Below, piece after piece: positions 15,262 to 24,110 of a stretch of 37,744 nucleotides of DNA (position 1 is the first letter of the stretch; each line of letters begins with the position of its first letter). The position numbers were made by a program, and so were the translations under genes. The stretch is from assembly GCA_031266095.1 (NCBI GenBank), contig JAISBR010000117.1, forward strand, positions 1-37,744. The letters are read 5' to 3'. Below the pieces are notes generated by a model. It was given only the letters and a program-made list of their open reading frames with translations, was not told where the DNA came from and ran no database searches. Origin of the DNA: Treponema sp. (lineage in GTDB: Bacteria > Spirochaetota > Spirochaetia > Treponematales > Breznakiellaceae).

Positions 15262-16788
15262 ATGTCCGATGATTATATTATTTCGATGCAAAATATAAAC
15301 AAGCGGTTTCCCGGCGTAACGGCACTTGATAATGTCAGCTTTCGTATTAAAAAGGGCGAGGTTCATGTGCTTATGGGAGAGAACGGCGCCGGTAAATCTA
15401 CGTTGATAAAAATTCTCACCGGTATTTATAAGCAGGACAGCGGCAGTATTTTTTTTGACGGTCGTGAATTTACGCCGAACAGCGCCCTTGAAGTTCAGCG
15501 CGCGGGGATAAGTACTATTTATCAGGAGATAAGCCTTATTCCGCAGCTTCCGGTGGCGGAGAATATCTTTATCGGCAGAGAAATAAAAACAAAAGGAGTA
15601 ATTGACTGGAAAACTACCAGAGACAGGAGCCGGGATTTACTTAAAGGGCTTGGTCTTGATATTGATGTTACCCGTCCCCTCAGCAGTTACGGAACGGCGA
15701 TACAGCAGATGACCGCTATCGCCAGGGCTATCTCAATTGACGCAAAGTTAATTGTAATGGACGAACCTACATCTTCACTGGATGAGGATGAGGTTAACGT
15801 ATTATTTGGCGTGATACGAAAATTAAAAGCGGAAGGTATTGCTATTCTTTTTATTTCACACAGACTTAGTGAGGTTTTTGAAATATCGGATAAAATAACC
15901 ATATTAAGAGACGGACAGCTTATCGGAGAATATGAAACAAAGGCCCTGACCCACGAAGAGTTAATTTCAAAAATGGTCGGCCGGGATGCCGCGGCAATAC
16001 TTGGACGTGGCAAGGGCCGTAAAGACAAAACGTTCGATGAATTTATCCGGGTCGAAGGGATTACCAGCGGGCTCAAACTACGAGGATTACATATAAGCAT
16101 CGGGAAAGGCGAAGTAGTCGGATTAGCGGGCCTGCTTGGTTCGGGCAGAACGGAATTTGCGCGGATCTTATTCGGCGTTGACAGGTATAATATGGGCAGT
16201 ATTATTATCGACGGGAAGCCCGTTAAATTTCGTGTTCCCAGGGACGGCATAAAATGGGGCTTTGCTTTCTGTTCTGAAGATAGAAAAACGGAAGGGATTA
16301 TTCCTCATTTATCGGTTAAAGATAATATACTGATCGCCAATTTAAATAAAACAAGTCGTTTTGGAATTCTCGTAAAATCCAGACAAAATGCCATGGTTGA
16401 CGAATATATACAAACCCTCAAGATAAAGACCCCAAGCCGGGAACAAAATATCATGAACCTTTCGGGAGGAAACCAGCAAAAGGCTATTCTTGCCCGATGG
16501 TTATGCCTTAAACCCCGGCTTGTTATTATGGATGAGCCGACCCGGGGCATTGATATCGGGGCCAAACGGGAAATTGAGGCGTTGATACGGCACATGGCGG
16601 AAGAGGGTATCAGCATATTATTTATATCTTCCGAATTTGAGGAATTGATCAGAAATTGTGACCGGATAGAAGTGATCCGCGAAGGCGTCAATATGAAAAC
16701 CCTTACCGGCGCCGATATCACAGAGAAAAACATTATCCATTCAATCGCGGACGCCGGTACCGCGGGGATGGAGGACGATCATGATTAA
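15262..16788 (+). CDS. ytfR: Sugar ABC transporter ATPase, two-domain, YtfR-like
   Basis: A 508-residue fused ATPase with two nucleotide-binding domains, as in RbsA/MglA/YtfR. Domain 1 has Walker A GENGAGKST (about residue 38) and Walker B LIVMDEPTSSLDED. Its signature loop is degenerate (SSYGTAIQQM instead of LSGGQ). Domain 2 has a degenerate Walker A (GLLGSGRTEFAR), an intact NLSGGNQQKAILARWL and Walker B LVIMDEPTRGIDIG. This asymmetry is normal for the family. It powers import with the two permeases that follow. Its 3' end overlaps the first permease start by eight bases. Confidence 0.93.
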   Translation: MSDDYIISMQNINKRFPGVTALDNVSFRIKKGEVHVLMGENGAGKSTLIKILTGIYKQDSGSIFFDGREFTPNSALEVQRAGISTIYQEISLIPQLPVAENIFIGREIKTKGVIDWKTTRDRSRDLLKGLGLDIDVTRPLSSYGTAIQQMTAIARAISIDAKLIVMDEPTSSLDEDEVNVLFGVIRKLKAEGIAILFISHRLSEVFEISDKITILRDGQLIGEYETKALTHEELISKMVGRDAAAILGRGKGRKDKTFDEFIRVEGITSGLKLRGLHISIGKGEVVGLAGLLGSGRTEFARILFGVDRYNMGSIIIDGKPVKFRVPRDGIKWGFAFCSEDRKTEGIIPHLSVKDNILIANLNKTSRFGILVKSRQNAMVDEYIQTLKIKTPSREQNIMNLSGGNQQKAILARWLCLKPRLVIMDEPTRGIDIGAKREIEALIRHMAEEGISILFISSEFEELIRNCDRIEVIREGVNMKTLTGADITEKNIIHSIADAGTAGMEDDHD

Positions 16789-17722
16789 CATAAGAGCAAA
16801 CGCGATTTTAACAAAGTATGGCACGGGTATAGTACTCCTGGGCATGGTGATATTAAACATTGTTATAACGCCGAATTTTGTGCATATTAATACCCTCTGG
16901 AATATCCTGCTGCAGTCATTCCCGGTAATGATGATAGCCATCGGAATGACTTTTGTAATTGCCACTGGAGGCATTGATATCTCCGTGGGTTCAACCATGG
17001 CCCTGTCTTCCATTGTCCTGGCAAAATTTTTAATCCAAAGCAATTTTTCTTTTGGCCTTTCTTTGGCCCTTGCCCTCGGCGCCGCCCTTTTGTTCGGACT
17101 GTTTAACGGCGTACTGGTAGGGGTGTTTAAATTTCAACCTATTGTGGCGACCCTCATTTTAATGATTTCGGGCAGGGGTATTGCCCAGTTGTTTAACGAT
17201 GGTGTTGTTATTTCTTTCTATGGTGACGCCTACGCGGCCATAGGCTTGTATAGAATCGGAGGAATAATTCCGATTCAGGTTGGCGTTATTGCCATAGTGA
17301 CCGTTATTGCCCTTTTTATCTTAAAGAAAACTACCTTTGGGTGTTATATACAGGCGGCGGGTGATAATATACGGGCATGTTATCTGGCGGGAATAAATAC
17401 CGTTTGGATAATAATTTCCGTGTATATTATAAGCGCTCTGCTTACGGGATTGGCGGCTTCCTTTGAAACAATGCGAATGTTGTCTGCGGATCCGAATAAT
17501 ATTGGTAAGGCTATAGAGCTGGACTGTATCGCCGCCGTGGCGGTAGGCGGTACCTCAATGTCAGGCGGCAGGGCCAGGATCATAGGGACAATAATCGGTA
17601 CGCTCATCATGCAGTTGATAACGACCATGGTTAATATGAACAACGTGCCCTATGCGTTTTCACTGATAATTAAATCAGCAATAATTGTTTTTGCCCTTTA
17701 TTTGCGGAAGGACGCATTGTGA
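16781..17722 (+). CDS. ytfT: Sugar ABC transporter permease, YtfT-like
   Basis: A 313-residue BPD_transp_2 family permease with about eight to ten membrane segments. The hallmark IGMTFVIATGGIDISVGS appears at about residues 52-69; VATLILMISGRGIAQL and AIELDCIAAVAVGGTSMSGG match YtfT specifically. GGAGG precedes the ATG at seven bases. It overlaps the ATPase gene by eight bases and the next permease by four, so the three are translated together. It likely forms a heterodimer with the second permease. Confidence 0.88.
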   Translation: MINIRANAILTKYGTGIVLLGMVILNIVITPNFVHINTLWNILLQSFPVMMIAIGMTFVIATGGIDISVGSTMALSSIVLAKFLIQSNFSFGLSLALALGAALLFGLFNGVLVGVFKFQPIVATLILMISGRGIAQLFNDGVVISFYGDAYAAIGLYRIGGIIPIQVGVIAIVTVIALFILKKTTFGCYIQAAGDNIRACYLAGINTVWIIISVYIISALLTGLAASFETMRMLSADPNNIGKAIELDCIAAVAVGGTSMSGGRARIIGTIIGTLIMQLITTMVNMNNVPYAFSLIIKSAIIVFALYLRKDAL

Positions 17723-18696
17723 GGATACATAATCCAATGAATAATCATAAGTATACTGCGATAAAAAGATTCATCACCGAAAACGGAGCTTTTATAGCCT
17801 TAGGGCTCATGATATTGGTTGCATCGTTCATTTACAGGGAATTTTTTACCTACAGTAATTTAAGTAATGTCCTGCGTCAGACAAGCATGGTAGGGCTGGT
17901 TTCCATTGGCATGACACTGGTGATACTGACCGGGGGAATTGATTTGTCCGTAGGCGCGGCCGTGGCTCTTTCGGCAATAATCGCCGCTAAATTATCTGTT
18001 TATGGACTGGTTCCGGCTATGCTGATGTCTTTGCTGACGGGGATTGTTATAGGCAGTGTGAATGGTTTTATCGTAAACAATTTTAAGATCGTACCTTTTA
18101 TCGCGACATTGGCGGTACAGATGGCGATCCGGGGTATAGCATACCTCTTGACCGATATGAGGTCCATAGCGGTAGACCGGTCGGCCGAAACGTTTATCGC
18201 GCTTGGGCGCGGTTATTTTATCGGCATTCCTATTCCGGTTATTATTTTTCTGGCAGCCGCATTCCTGATGATTTTTGTTACCCGCAGAACAAGTTTTGGC
18301 CGCAGTGTTTATGCGATAGGCGGCAATGAGGATGCGGCTCGAATGATGGGTTTGCGGGTCAAGCAGAATAAAATGTTAGCATATGTAATAACGGGATTTT
18401 TCTCCGCTCTGGCTGGTGTTATCTTATGCGCCCGCCTTGGGGCCGGACAGCCTGTCAGCGGGGATGGATGGGAGATGGATGCCATAGCTTCTGTAGTCAT
18501 AGGCGGGACCTTGCTTTCGGGCGGAGTGGGAGGCGTGGGCCCTACTATCTGCGGGGTTTTGATTATTGGTTTTACAAAAAACATCATTAATTTACAGGGA
18601 GATATTAATTCTTATTGGCAGAAAATTGTAACTGGTCTAATTCTGCTGCTGGTTATCATAGCCCAAAACAGATCGGGGAAAAAGGAGGCCTTATAA
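17719..18696 (+). CDS. yjfF: Sugar ABC transporter permease, YjfF-like
   Basis: A 325-residue second permease of the same family. It has SIGMTLVILTGGIDLSVGA, FGRSVYAIGGNEDAARMMG and MDAIASVVIGGTLLSGGVGG, the last matching YjfF closely. The start is GTG 17719, backed by GGAAGGA six bases upstream and a GTGA overlap with the previous gene; an ATG at 17737 lacks a properly spaced site. A second distinct permease is the feature that separates ytf-type transporters from ribose or galactose transporters with one permease. Confidence 0.88.
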   Translation: MRIHNPMNNHKYTAIKRFITENGAFIALGLMILVASFIYREFFTYSNLSNVLRQTSMVGLVSIGMTLVILTGGIDLSVGAAVALSAIIAAKLSVYGLVPAMLMSLLTGIVIGSVNGFIVNNFKIVPFIATLAVQMAIRGIAYLLTDMRSIAVDRSAETFIALGRGYFIGIPIPVIIFLAAAFLMIFVTRRTSFGRSVYAIGGNEDAARMMGLRVKQNKMLAYVITGFFSALAGVILCARLGAGQPVSGDGWEMDAIASVVIGGTLLSGGVGGVGPTICGVLIIGFTKNIINLQGDINSYWQKIVTGLILLLVIIAQNRSGKKEAL

Positions 18697-19238
18697 TGAC
18701 TACCCTCAATCTCAAGGCAGTGGAAATGACTGAACAAATTATGGAAAGCCTGGAAAGAAAAGGGCTTATTATACGTCTTTGCCCCGGTCATGACGAACTG
18801 GATAGTCCTTCCGGGGAAACCTTGTGGAAATTGATATATGAACCAAAAGAGGGATACGGTCCGCACCGGCTTATAACCGTTGCCGTAAACCGAGAGGAAT
18901 TCGCAGGCTTCGGGACACATCCTGACAATGAAGAGTTTTGGCTCCTCGGCAGCAGCGATACCCAGCCGATGTATCTGGTAATTTCGTTTCTTACTGAGGA
19001 AACGCTGGCGGAAAAAATAAGCGCCGGTATTCTGGAAGAAAATGATTTTATCGCGTTACACATAAAGTATAATGATCCACAGGTAAGCTTTTTTGTTATG
19101 CGCGCCGGCGTGCCTCATGGAGAGGCAATCATGGATCGGGGCAGGCATCCGGCGTCATTTTATGTTACCGAAAGCCTTAATCTGCCGCTTAATCTTACCC
19201 AATTCGGAAATTATCAAATTAAGATATGCGGTACGTAG
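18696..19238 (+). CDS. Cupin-like protein of unknown function in sugar operon
   Basis: A 180-residue soluble protein without signal peptide. It shows alternating beta-strand patterns and possible metal-ligand spacing: THPDNEEFWLLG (histidine and two glutamates), then FIALH, then FVMRAGVPHGE. This resembles the cupin barrel of ureidoglycolate-lyase or sugar-isomerase-type enzymes, so a metal-dependent sugar lyase or isomerase is possible but not shown. AAAGGAGG gives a strong ribosome binding site, and the ATG overlaps the permease stop by one base (TAATG), placing it firmly in the transporter operon. The substrate is presumably the imported sugar or its derivative. Confidence 0.65.
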   Translation: MTTLNLKAVEMTEQIMESLERKGLIIRLCPGHDELDSPSGETLWKLIYEPKEGYGPHRLITVAVNREEFAGFGTHPDNEEFWLLGSSDTQPMYLVISFLTEETLAEKISAGILEENDFIALHIKYNDPQVSFFVMRAGVPHGEAIMDRGRHPASFYVTESLNLPLNLTQFGNYQIKICGT

Positions 19239-19277
19239 CACCAATCTGTAACACAAACGGCTGCAAGGGGAAGTGAA

Positions 19278-22200
19278 ATGGCAGAATTGAGCATCTACGA
19301 AAAGAAAGTATCTATCCCAACCTACGGCGTTGGGGAACAAAACAAGAATCCCATGTTTTTGGAGAAGCGGGTATATCAGGGAAGTTCCGGGAAAGTCTAT
19401 CCGTACCCTATCACGGACAGCATTGGTGATGAAAAACAGGAAAAAGAATATAGTATTGTATTCATTGAAAATGAATATTTGCAGATACAGATAATGCCCG
19501 ATATCGGCGGCCGAATATACCGGGCCCTTGATAAAACAAATAACTACGATTTTGTTTATTATAACCGGGTCATAAAGCCGGCGCTGGTTGGGCTTACCGG
19601 CCCCTGGATCTCCGGGGGGATTGAATTTAACTGGCCGCAGCACCATCGTCCGAATACCTTTGGCACGGTTGAGTATACTATCGATGATTCCCATGATGAT
19701 TATAAAACGTTCTGGTTCAGTGAGCGGGACCGGCTTTACGGAACCAGGGCGTCTACAGCCATAACGCTGAGAAAGGGCTCCGCCTATATCGAAATTCATA
19801 CCGGATTATACAACCCCACCAGCGAACCCCAGTCTTTCCTCTGGTGGGCCAATCCGGCGGTACGGGTACATGATGAAACTCAGTCGATATTCCCCCCCGA
19901 CGTACACGCGGTGATGGATCACGGGAAGCGTGACGTATCCCGATTCCCCATAGCCACCGGGGTGTATTATAAAATGGATTATTCCCGGGGAGTCGATATT
20001 TCCCGGTACAAAAATATTAAAGTCCCCACATCCTATATGGCATATTCTTCAAAATATGATTTTGTCGGCGGGTATGATTACCGGGTGGACGCGGGGGTCC
20101 TCCACGTGGCGGATCATCATATTTCACCCGGAAAAAAACAGTGGACCTGGGGCTGTGGTGATTTTGGCAGGGCCTGGGATCGCAACCTCACCGACGAGGA
20201 CGGTCCCTATGTCGAGCTTATGACCGGCGTGTACACCGACAATCAGCCCGATTTTACCTGGCTTGCGCCCTATGAACACAAAAATTTTACCCAGTATTTT
20301 TTGCCTTATAAAAAAGCCGGTATGGTAAAAAACGCCAACAAGGATCTGGTTTTAGGAATGCAGCGGAAAGATGACGCGGTTTCCATCACCCTGTACGCCT
20401 CGAAGCATATAGCCGCCGCGATAGTCCGGGTTTACGCGGAAGAAAAAGTTTTCTTTGAGGATACTACGGTTCTTTCCCCGATGGATATTTATGAAAAAAC
20501 CACAGCCCTTTCCCCCGGTACAGGCTCTCTCACCGTCAGGGTTGAAGCCGCCGGGATTGCCCCGCTGGAGTACCGGGAGGAGGCCGACACCCTGGAACCG
20601 CTGCCCGAACCTGCCAGGATGCTGAGAAATCCAAAGGATATTCCCGATAATGAGGGCCTCTATCTGGCGGGGTTGCACTTGGAACAATACCGCCACGCAA
20701 CCTATGAACCCGACGCTTACTATTTGGAGGGGCTCGCCCGGAATCCGCAGGATACCCGTATTAATAACGCCTACGGTAACCTGCTGTTCCGCAGGGGCGA
20801 CTTTCCCGGTGCCCTCTCCTGTTTTGAGGCGGCGAAGCAATCAATAACCCGGCATAATCCCAATCCGGAACGGGGGGAGGTCTTTTATAATCTGGGCAAA
20901 GCCCAGGAAGCGCTGGATGAGGAGGACGCGGCCTTTGACGCGTATTATAAAGCGGCCTGGTCCGGCGATTATAAGGGAAAGGCGTATTTAAAACTGGCAC
21001 AAATTTCCTGCCGCAGAAAACAGTACAGCGCCGCGCTGGAATTTGCCCAGGAGTCCCTTTATGAGGGATGGTGGAATTTCAAGGCGCGGAACATTCTTGT
21101 TATCGTCAATCGTATCCTGGGGAACAGGGAACGATCCCAAGAGATCCTTCTGGAAACCCTCCGGGCCGATCCGCTTGATTTTGTCGCTCATTATGAAATG
21201 GCAAAAGCAGACAGGACGTATAATAATTCATCATCCTTGAAAGATACCTACCGGCGTATTCTCCGGGACGATCCCCGGAACTATATTTTTCTCGCGGCCT
21301 CTTACGCGGAACTCGGCTTCTACGATGAAAGCATACCCATAATCAAAGAGTACCTCCATGCCGTTCATTCCGCCTATGCGCTTTGCTTTTACTATCTTGC
21401 CTTCTGGCTTGAACGGAACAATGACGGTGAAGCGCAGGCCGCCTGGGAGGAAGCGGCCCGGGCGGACAGTAAATATTGTTTTCCCAATACCCTTGAAGAC
21501 TGGCAGGTTTTGTGCAGGGCCGTAGAAGCGAATCCCGCCGATTCCTTTGCCTGGTACTATGCCGGCTGTTTTCTCTACGATAAAAAAAGGCATCACGAAG
21601 CCGCGGTTATGTGGGAAAAATCAAAATCCCTCAGAACGGATTTTCCTACGGTCCATCGAAACCTTGCCCTTTATTACGCCAATAAACGGCATGATTATAA
21701 CCGGGCGGAAACAGAACTTGAAAACGCCTTTAATCTTGATAAAACCGACGCCAGGGTCTTCTATGAACTCTGTGAGCTGCATAAGAAAACGGGGATGCCC
21801 CTGGAGGATCAGCTCCGGTTATATGAACGGCATTATGATCTCGTGGTAAAGCGGGATGACCTCTCCGTTTCCTACGCCGAACTTCTCAATGCCCTGGGAC
21901 AGTACCGCAAGGCCCTCGGCATACTCTGTTCCCGTACATTTCATCCCTGGGAAGGGGGGGAGGGGAAGGTTCCCGCCCGGCATAGAGAGGCCCGCATTGG
22001 GATTGCCCGGGCGCTTATACAAGAGGAAAAATACGAAGAAGCGGTATCCGAATTGGAAAAGGCGGCGATATACTATGATAATTTCGGCGAAGGAAAACTG
22101 CCGAACACCGGGGAAAACGATATTTACTATTATATGGGCCTGGCGTTGCGGCCTGTCGACGCTGCCCGTTCCAGGGAGTGTTTTATCAAGGCTTCGGAGG

Positions 22201-22568
22201 GTGAAGCCGAACCGGCGGACGCCAGGTACTATAACGATCAGCCGCCGCACCTGATCTATTATCAGGGGCTTGCCCTGAGCGCCTTTGGAGACGAAGACGC
22301 GGCGCGGTCCCGGTTTAACAAACTGGTCTCCTGTGGCGAGACCCAACTCTTTAAAAAACAGGCTATGGATTACTTTGCGGTAAGCCTGCCGGATTTCCTG
22401 GTCTTTGACGCGGATATCGATAAAAACAACAAGGTCCACTGTTATTACCTGGCTGCCCTGGGTTATATGGGATTGGGCAATAAGGAAAAGGCGCGGACGG
22501 CGTTCCGGAACGCGCTTGACCTTTCCCCCAATCATTATGGGGTTTTGCGGCATATACAAGATCTATAG
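19278..22568 (+). CDS. DUF5107 domain plus TPR-repeat protein (1096 residues)
   Basis: A large soluble protein with no signal peptide or membrane segment. Residues about 1-400 are a DUF5107 domain of the galactose-mutarotase-like beta-sandwich class, with GPWISGGIEFNWPQHHRP near 107-124 and DGPYVELMTGVYTDNQPDF near 315. Residues about 460-1096 are tetratricopeptide-type helical repeats, for example FYNLGKAQEALDEEDAAFDA and the final ALGYMGLGNKEKARTAFRNA. The family marker FHPWEGGEGKVPARHREA lies near 886. Such proteins recur beside sugar ABC operons; their biochemical activity is not known to me. Binding or isomerising a sugar through the N-terminal domain while the repeats scaffold partners is a reasonable inference only. 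Confidence 0.88.
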   Translation: MAELSIYEKKVSIPTYGVGEQNKNPMFLEKRVYQGSSGKVYPYPITDSIGDEKQEKEYSIVFIENEYLQIQIMPDIGGRIYRALDKTNNYDFVYYNRVIKPALVGLTGPWISGGIEFNWPQHHRPNTFGTVEYTIDDSHDDYKTFWFSERDRLYGTRASTAITLRKGSAYIEIHTGLYNPTSEPQSFLWWANPAVRVHDETQSIFPPDVHAVMDHGKRDVSRFPIATGVYYKMDYSRGVDISRYKNIKVPTSYMAYSSKYDFVGGYDYRVDAGVLHVADHHISPGKKQWTWGCGDFGRAWDRNLTDEDGPYVELMTGVYTDNQPDFTWLAPYEHKNFTQYFLPYKKAGMVKNANKDLVLGMQRKDDAVSITLYASKHIAAAIVRVYAEEKVFFEDTTVLSPMDIYEKTTALSPGTGSLTVRVEAAGIAPLEYREEADTLEPLPEPARMLRNPKDIPDNEGLYLAGLHLEQYRHATYEPDAYYLEGLARNPQDTRINNAYGNLLFRRGDFPGALSCFEAAKQSITRHNPNPERGEVFYNLGKAQEALDEEDAAFDAYYKAAWSGDYKGKAYLKLAQISCRRKQYSAALEFAQESLYEGWWNFKARNILVIVNRILGNRERSQEILLETLRADPLDFVAHYEMAKADRTYNNSSSLKDTYRRILRDDPRNYIFLAASYAELGFYDESIPIIKEYLHAVHSAYALCFYYLAFWLERNNDGEAQAAWEEAARADSKYCFPNTLEDWQVLCRAVEANPADSFAWYYAGCFLYDKKRHHEAAVMWEKSKSLRTDFPTVHRNLALYYANKRHDYNRAETELENAFNLDKTDARVFYELCELHKKTGMPLEDQLRLYERHYDLVVKRDDLSVSYAELLNALGQYRKALGILCSRTFHPWEGGEGKVPARHREARIGIARALIQEEKYEEAVSELEKAAIYYDNFGEGKLPNTGENDIYYYMGLALRPVDAARSRECFIKASEGEAEPADARYYNDQPPHLIYYQGLALSAFGDEDAARSRFNKLVSCGETQLFKKQAMDYFAVSLPDFLVFDADIDKNNKVHCYYLAALGYMGLGNKEKARTAFRNALDLSPNHYGVLRHIQDL

Positions 22569-22573
22569 AGAGG

Positions 22574-22602
22574 CGCTCTCAAAACTTCAGTTTTGAGAAG
22601 CG
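22574..22602. repeat. TGAA-loop palindrome after the DUF5107 gene
   Basis: CGCTCTCAAAAC, loop TTCA, then GTTTTGAGAAGCG: a 12-bp stem with one bulged base, six bases after the DUF5107 stop codon. No T-run follows, so it is not a canonical terminator. Core and loop match the palindromes at 2521, 4602 and 36588 (here in opposite orientation). Confidence 0.65.
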
Positions 22603-22728
22603 ACCGCTTAAAAATACCGCCGGATACGTCCCGTTTGTACGGCGTCCAGATTTTCCCGCTCTGAAGGCTGAAAGACGCGGTTTCAGGTAGTTTTTTGAGG
22701 GAAGACACGCAAAAACTCCTGTTCCCTG

Positions 22729-22757
22729 TTGCCTTTTCATTTGTAACTTGTTATATT
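22729..22757 (+). promoter_or_regulatory. Promoter of the tetR-efflux operon
   Basis: TTGCCT (22729-22734), a 17-base spacer and TATATT (22752-22757). The predicted transcription start near 22764 falls inside the palindromic operator 22762-22781, so a bound repressor would block initiation. Confidence 0.6.
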
Positions 22758-22761
22758 TGAT

Positions 22762-22781
22762 GTTACCGACCGGTCGTTAAC
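22762..22781. promoter_or_regulatory. TetR-type operator, 20-bp palindrome
   Basis: GTTACCGACCGGTCGTTAAC is palindromic except for one position pair, with a perfect CGACCGGTCG core. It spans the predicted transcription start and ends one base before the regulator's ATG. Size, symmetry and place are those of TetR-family autoregulatory operators. Confidence 0.75.
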
Positions 22782-22782
22782 T

Positions 22783-24006
22783 ATGACAAAAGCGGAAATC
22801 ATACGGGCGGCCTTTAAGGTGTGGGGCCGTTCTTTTTATCAGAATACCAGTCTCAGTCAGCTTGCCCGGGAACTGGGGGTGAGTAAGCCCGCCTTGTATC
22901 GCCATTTTTTGAGCAAGCAGCTCCTGATGGACGCTATGACAGCATATTTTTTTGATGATTTCGCCGGTTTTATCCGGGCGGACTTTGCGCGGGCCGCTCA
23001 AAACAAGGACAGGACGGAAGGCATTTTCATCATGCTTCGGGTCGTTACCAGGTACTACGCCCAGAATGAGGAAACATTTATCTTTTCCCTGATGAAAGTG
23101 TATGACTGGAATACGGACCAGTATACCACCCCGGAGTGGCTCAAGCGCCGGAGCGTGGATATGGATGTGTTCCAGCATATTATCAAAACGGAGTATACCG
23201 CGGAGTCTTTGTTGCTGCGGCTGATGTTTGCCACGCTGATCTTTTTTGTAGCGCATTTTCATAAAATCGGCAAAGCCTGTGCCAATTCTTCGGGAGAGGA
23301 GGGGATTCAAAAAATAATCGCTTTGGTATCTGAAATTATAGCGGGCGGCCTTGGGTATACCAGAGTGGAGGTAGACGGCCTGCGTTACGGGGAACTGGAA
23401 AGCAGGGTGATGGAGACGGTACAGAATGTGGAGGATGAACCGCTGCTCAAGGCGGTGGCCGAAGCGGTGGCAGAGGCCGGTCCCTGGAAAGCGTCCATGG
23501 ATATGGTGGCCCGCCGCTCGGGCCTTTCCAAAAGCAGCCTCTACGGGCATTTCAAAAACAAACGGGCTATGCTGCGCCAGCTTTTTATCACCGAGTTCAA
23601 ACGGATCATCGCCTTTGCGCGGCAGGGGATTAGCCTGTCCGCCGCGCCGGATGAACAGCTCTACCTGGGGGTTTTCTCCATAGCCGTGTATCTCCGTTCA
23701 CGGCCGGAAATCCTGGTCGCTTTGGACTGGATGCGTACTCTCAGGCTGGACCTGGACAAGGCTGAAAAGGAACAATCGAATTTTTTCAGTCTTTTTGAGG
23801 ATATTGACATCGGAACCTTGCCGGACGGGGAAGAGCCCGGCTATGGGGGAGAAAAACAAGAGCTTTTCCATTGGATACTATTTCTCCTCATCGGTATATT
23901 GATGTGGCGGTCCGGAGGACGGGCTTTGGGGGATGTACGAAACAGCGATATCAGGGACCTGTACCGTTTCTTGACCATGGGTCTCAACGGCTTTAAAAAA
24001 TTTTGA
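22783..24006 (+). CDS. Double-headed TetR/AcrR-family regulator
   Basis: A 407-residue protein with two TetR-type DNA-binding domains in one chain. The first, at residues 1-50, has SLSQLARELGVSKPALYRHF. The second, at about 219-270, has SMDMVARRSGLSKSSLYGHF. Each is followed by a helical region of the size of a TetR ligand/dimer domain, so the protein is a tandem fusion of two roughly 200-residue regulators. Ordinary TetR proteins have one such domain and dimerise. It starts one base after a 20-bp palindrome, implying autoregulation, and precedes a TolC-adaptor-RND pump operon, the usual target class. No Shine-Dalgarno sequence is seen before the ATG. Confidence 0.88.
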   Translation: MTKAEIIRAAFKVWGRSFYQNTSLSQLARELGVSKPALYRHFLSKQLLMDAMTAYFFDDFAGFIRADFARAAQNKDRTEGIFIMLRVVTRYYAQNEETFIFSLMKVYDWNTDQYTTPEWLKRRSVDMDVFQHIIKTEYTAESLLLRLMFATLIFFVAHFHKIGKACANSSGEEGIQKIIALVSEIIAGGLGYTRVEVDGLRYGELESRVMETVQNVEDEPLLKAVAEAVAEAGPWKASMDMVARRSGLSKSSLYGHFKNKRAMLRQLFITEFKRIIAFARQGISLSAAPDEQLYLGVFSIAVYLRSRPEILVALDWMRTLRLDLDKAEKEQSNFFSLFEDIDIGTLPDGEEPGYGGEKQELFHWILFLLIGILMWRSGGRALGDVRNSDIRDLYRFLTMGLNGFKKF

Positions 24007-24110
24007 AAAAAAGGTATACTGTTTTTAATCGCTATATATGGCGGAGCGAATGTAAGCGCCGCCTGAGGATTACCGGTCGCGTGTTATGCGGGCCGAAAGA
24101 AGGAGTCTTG

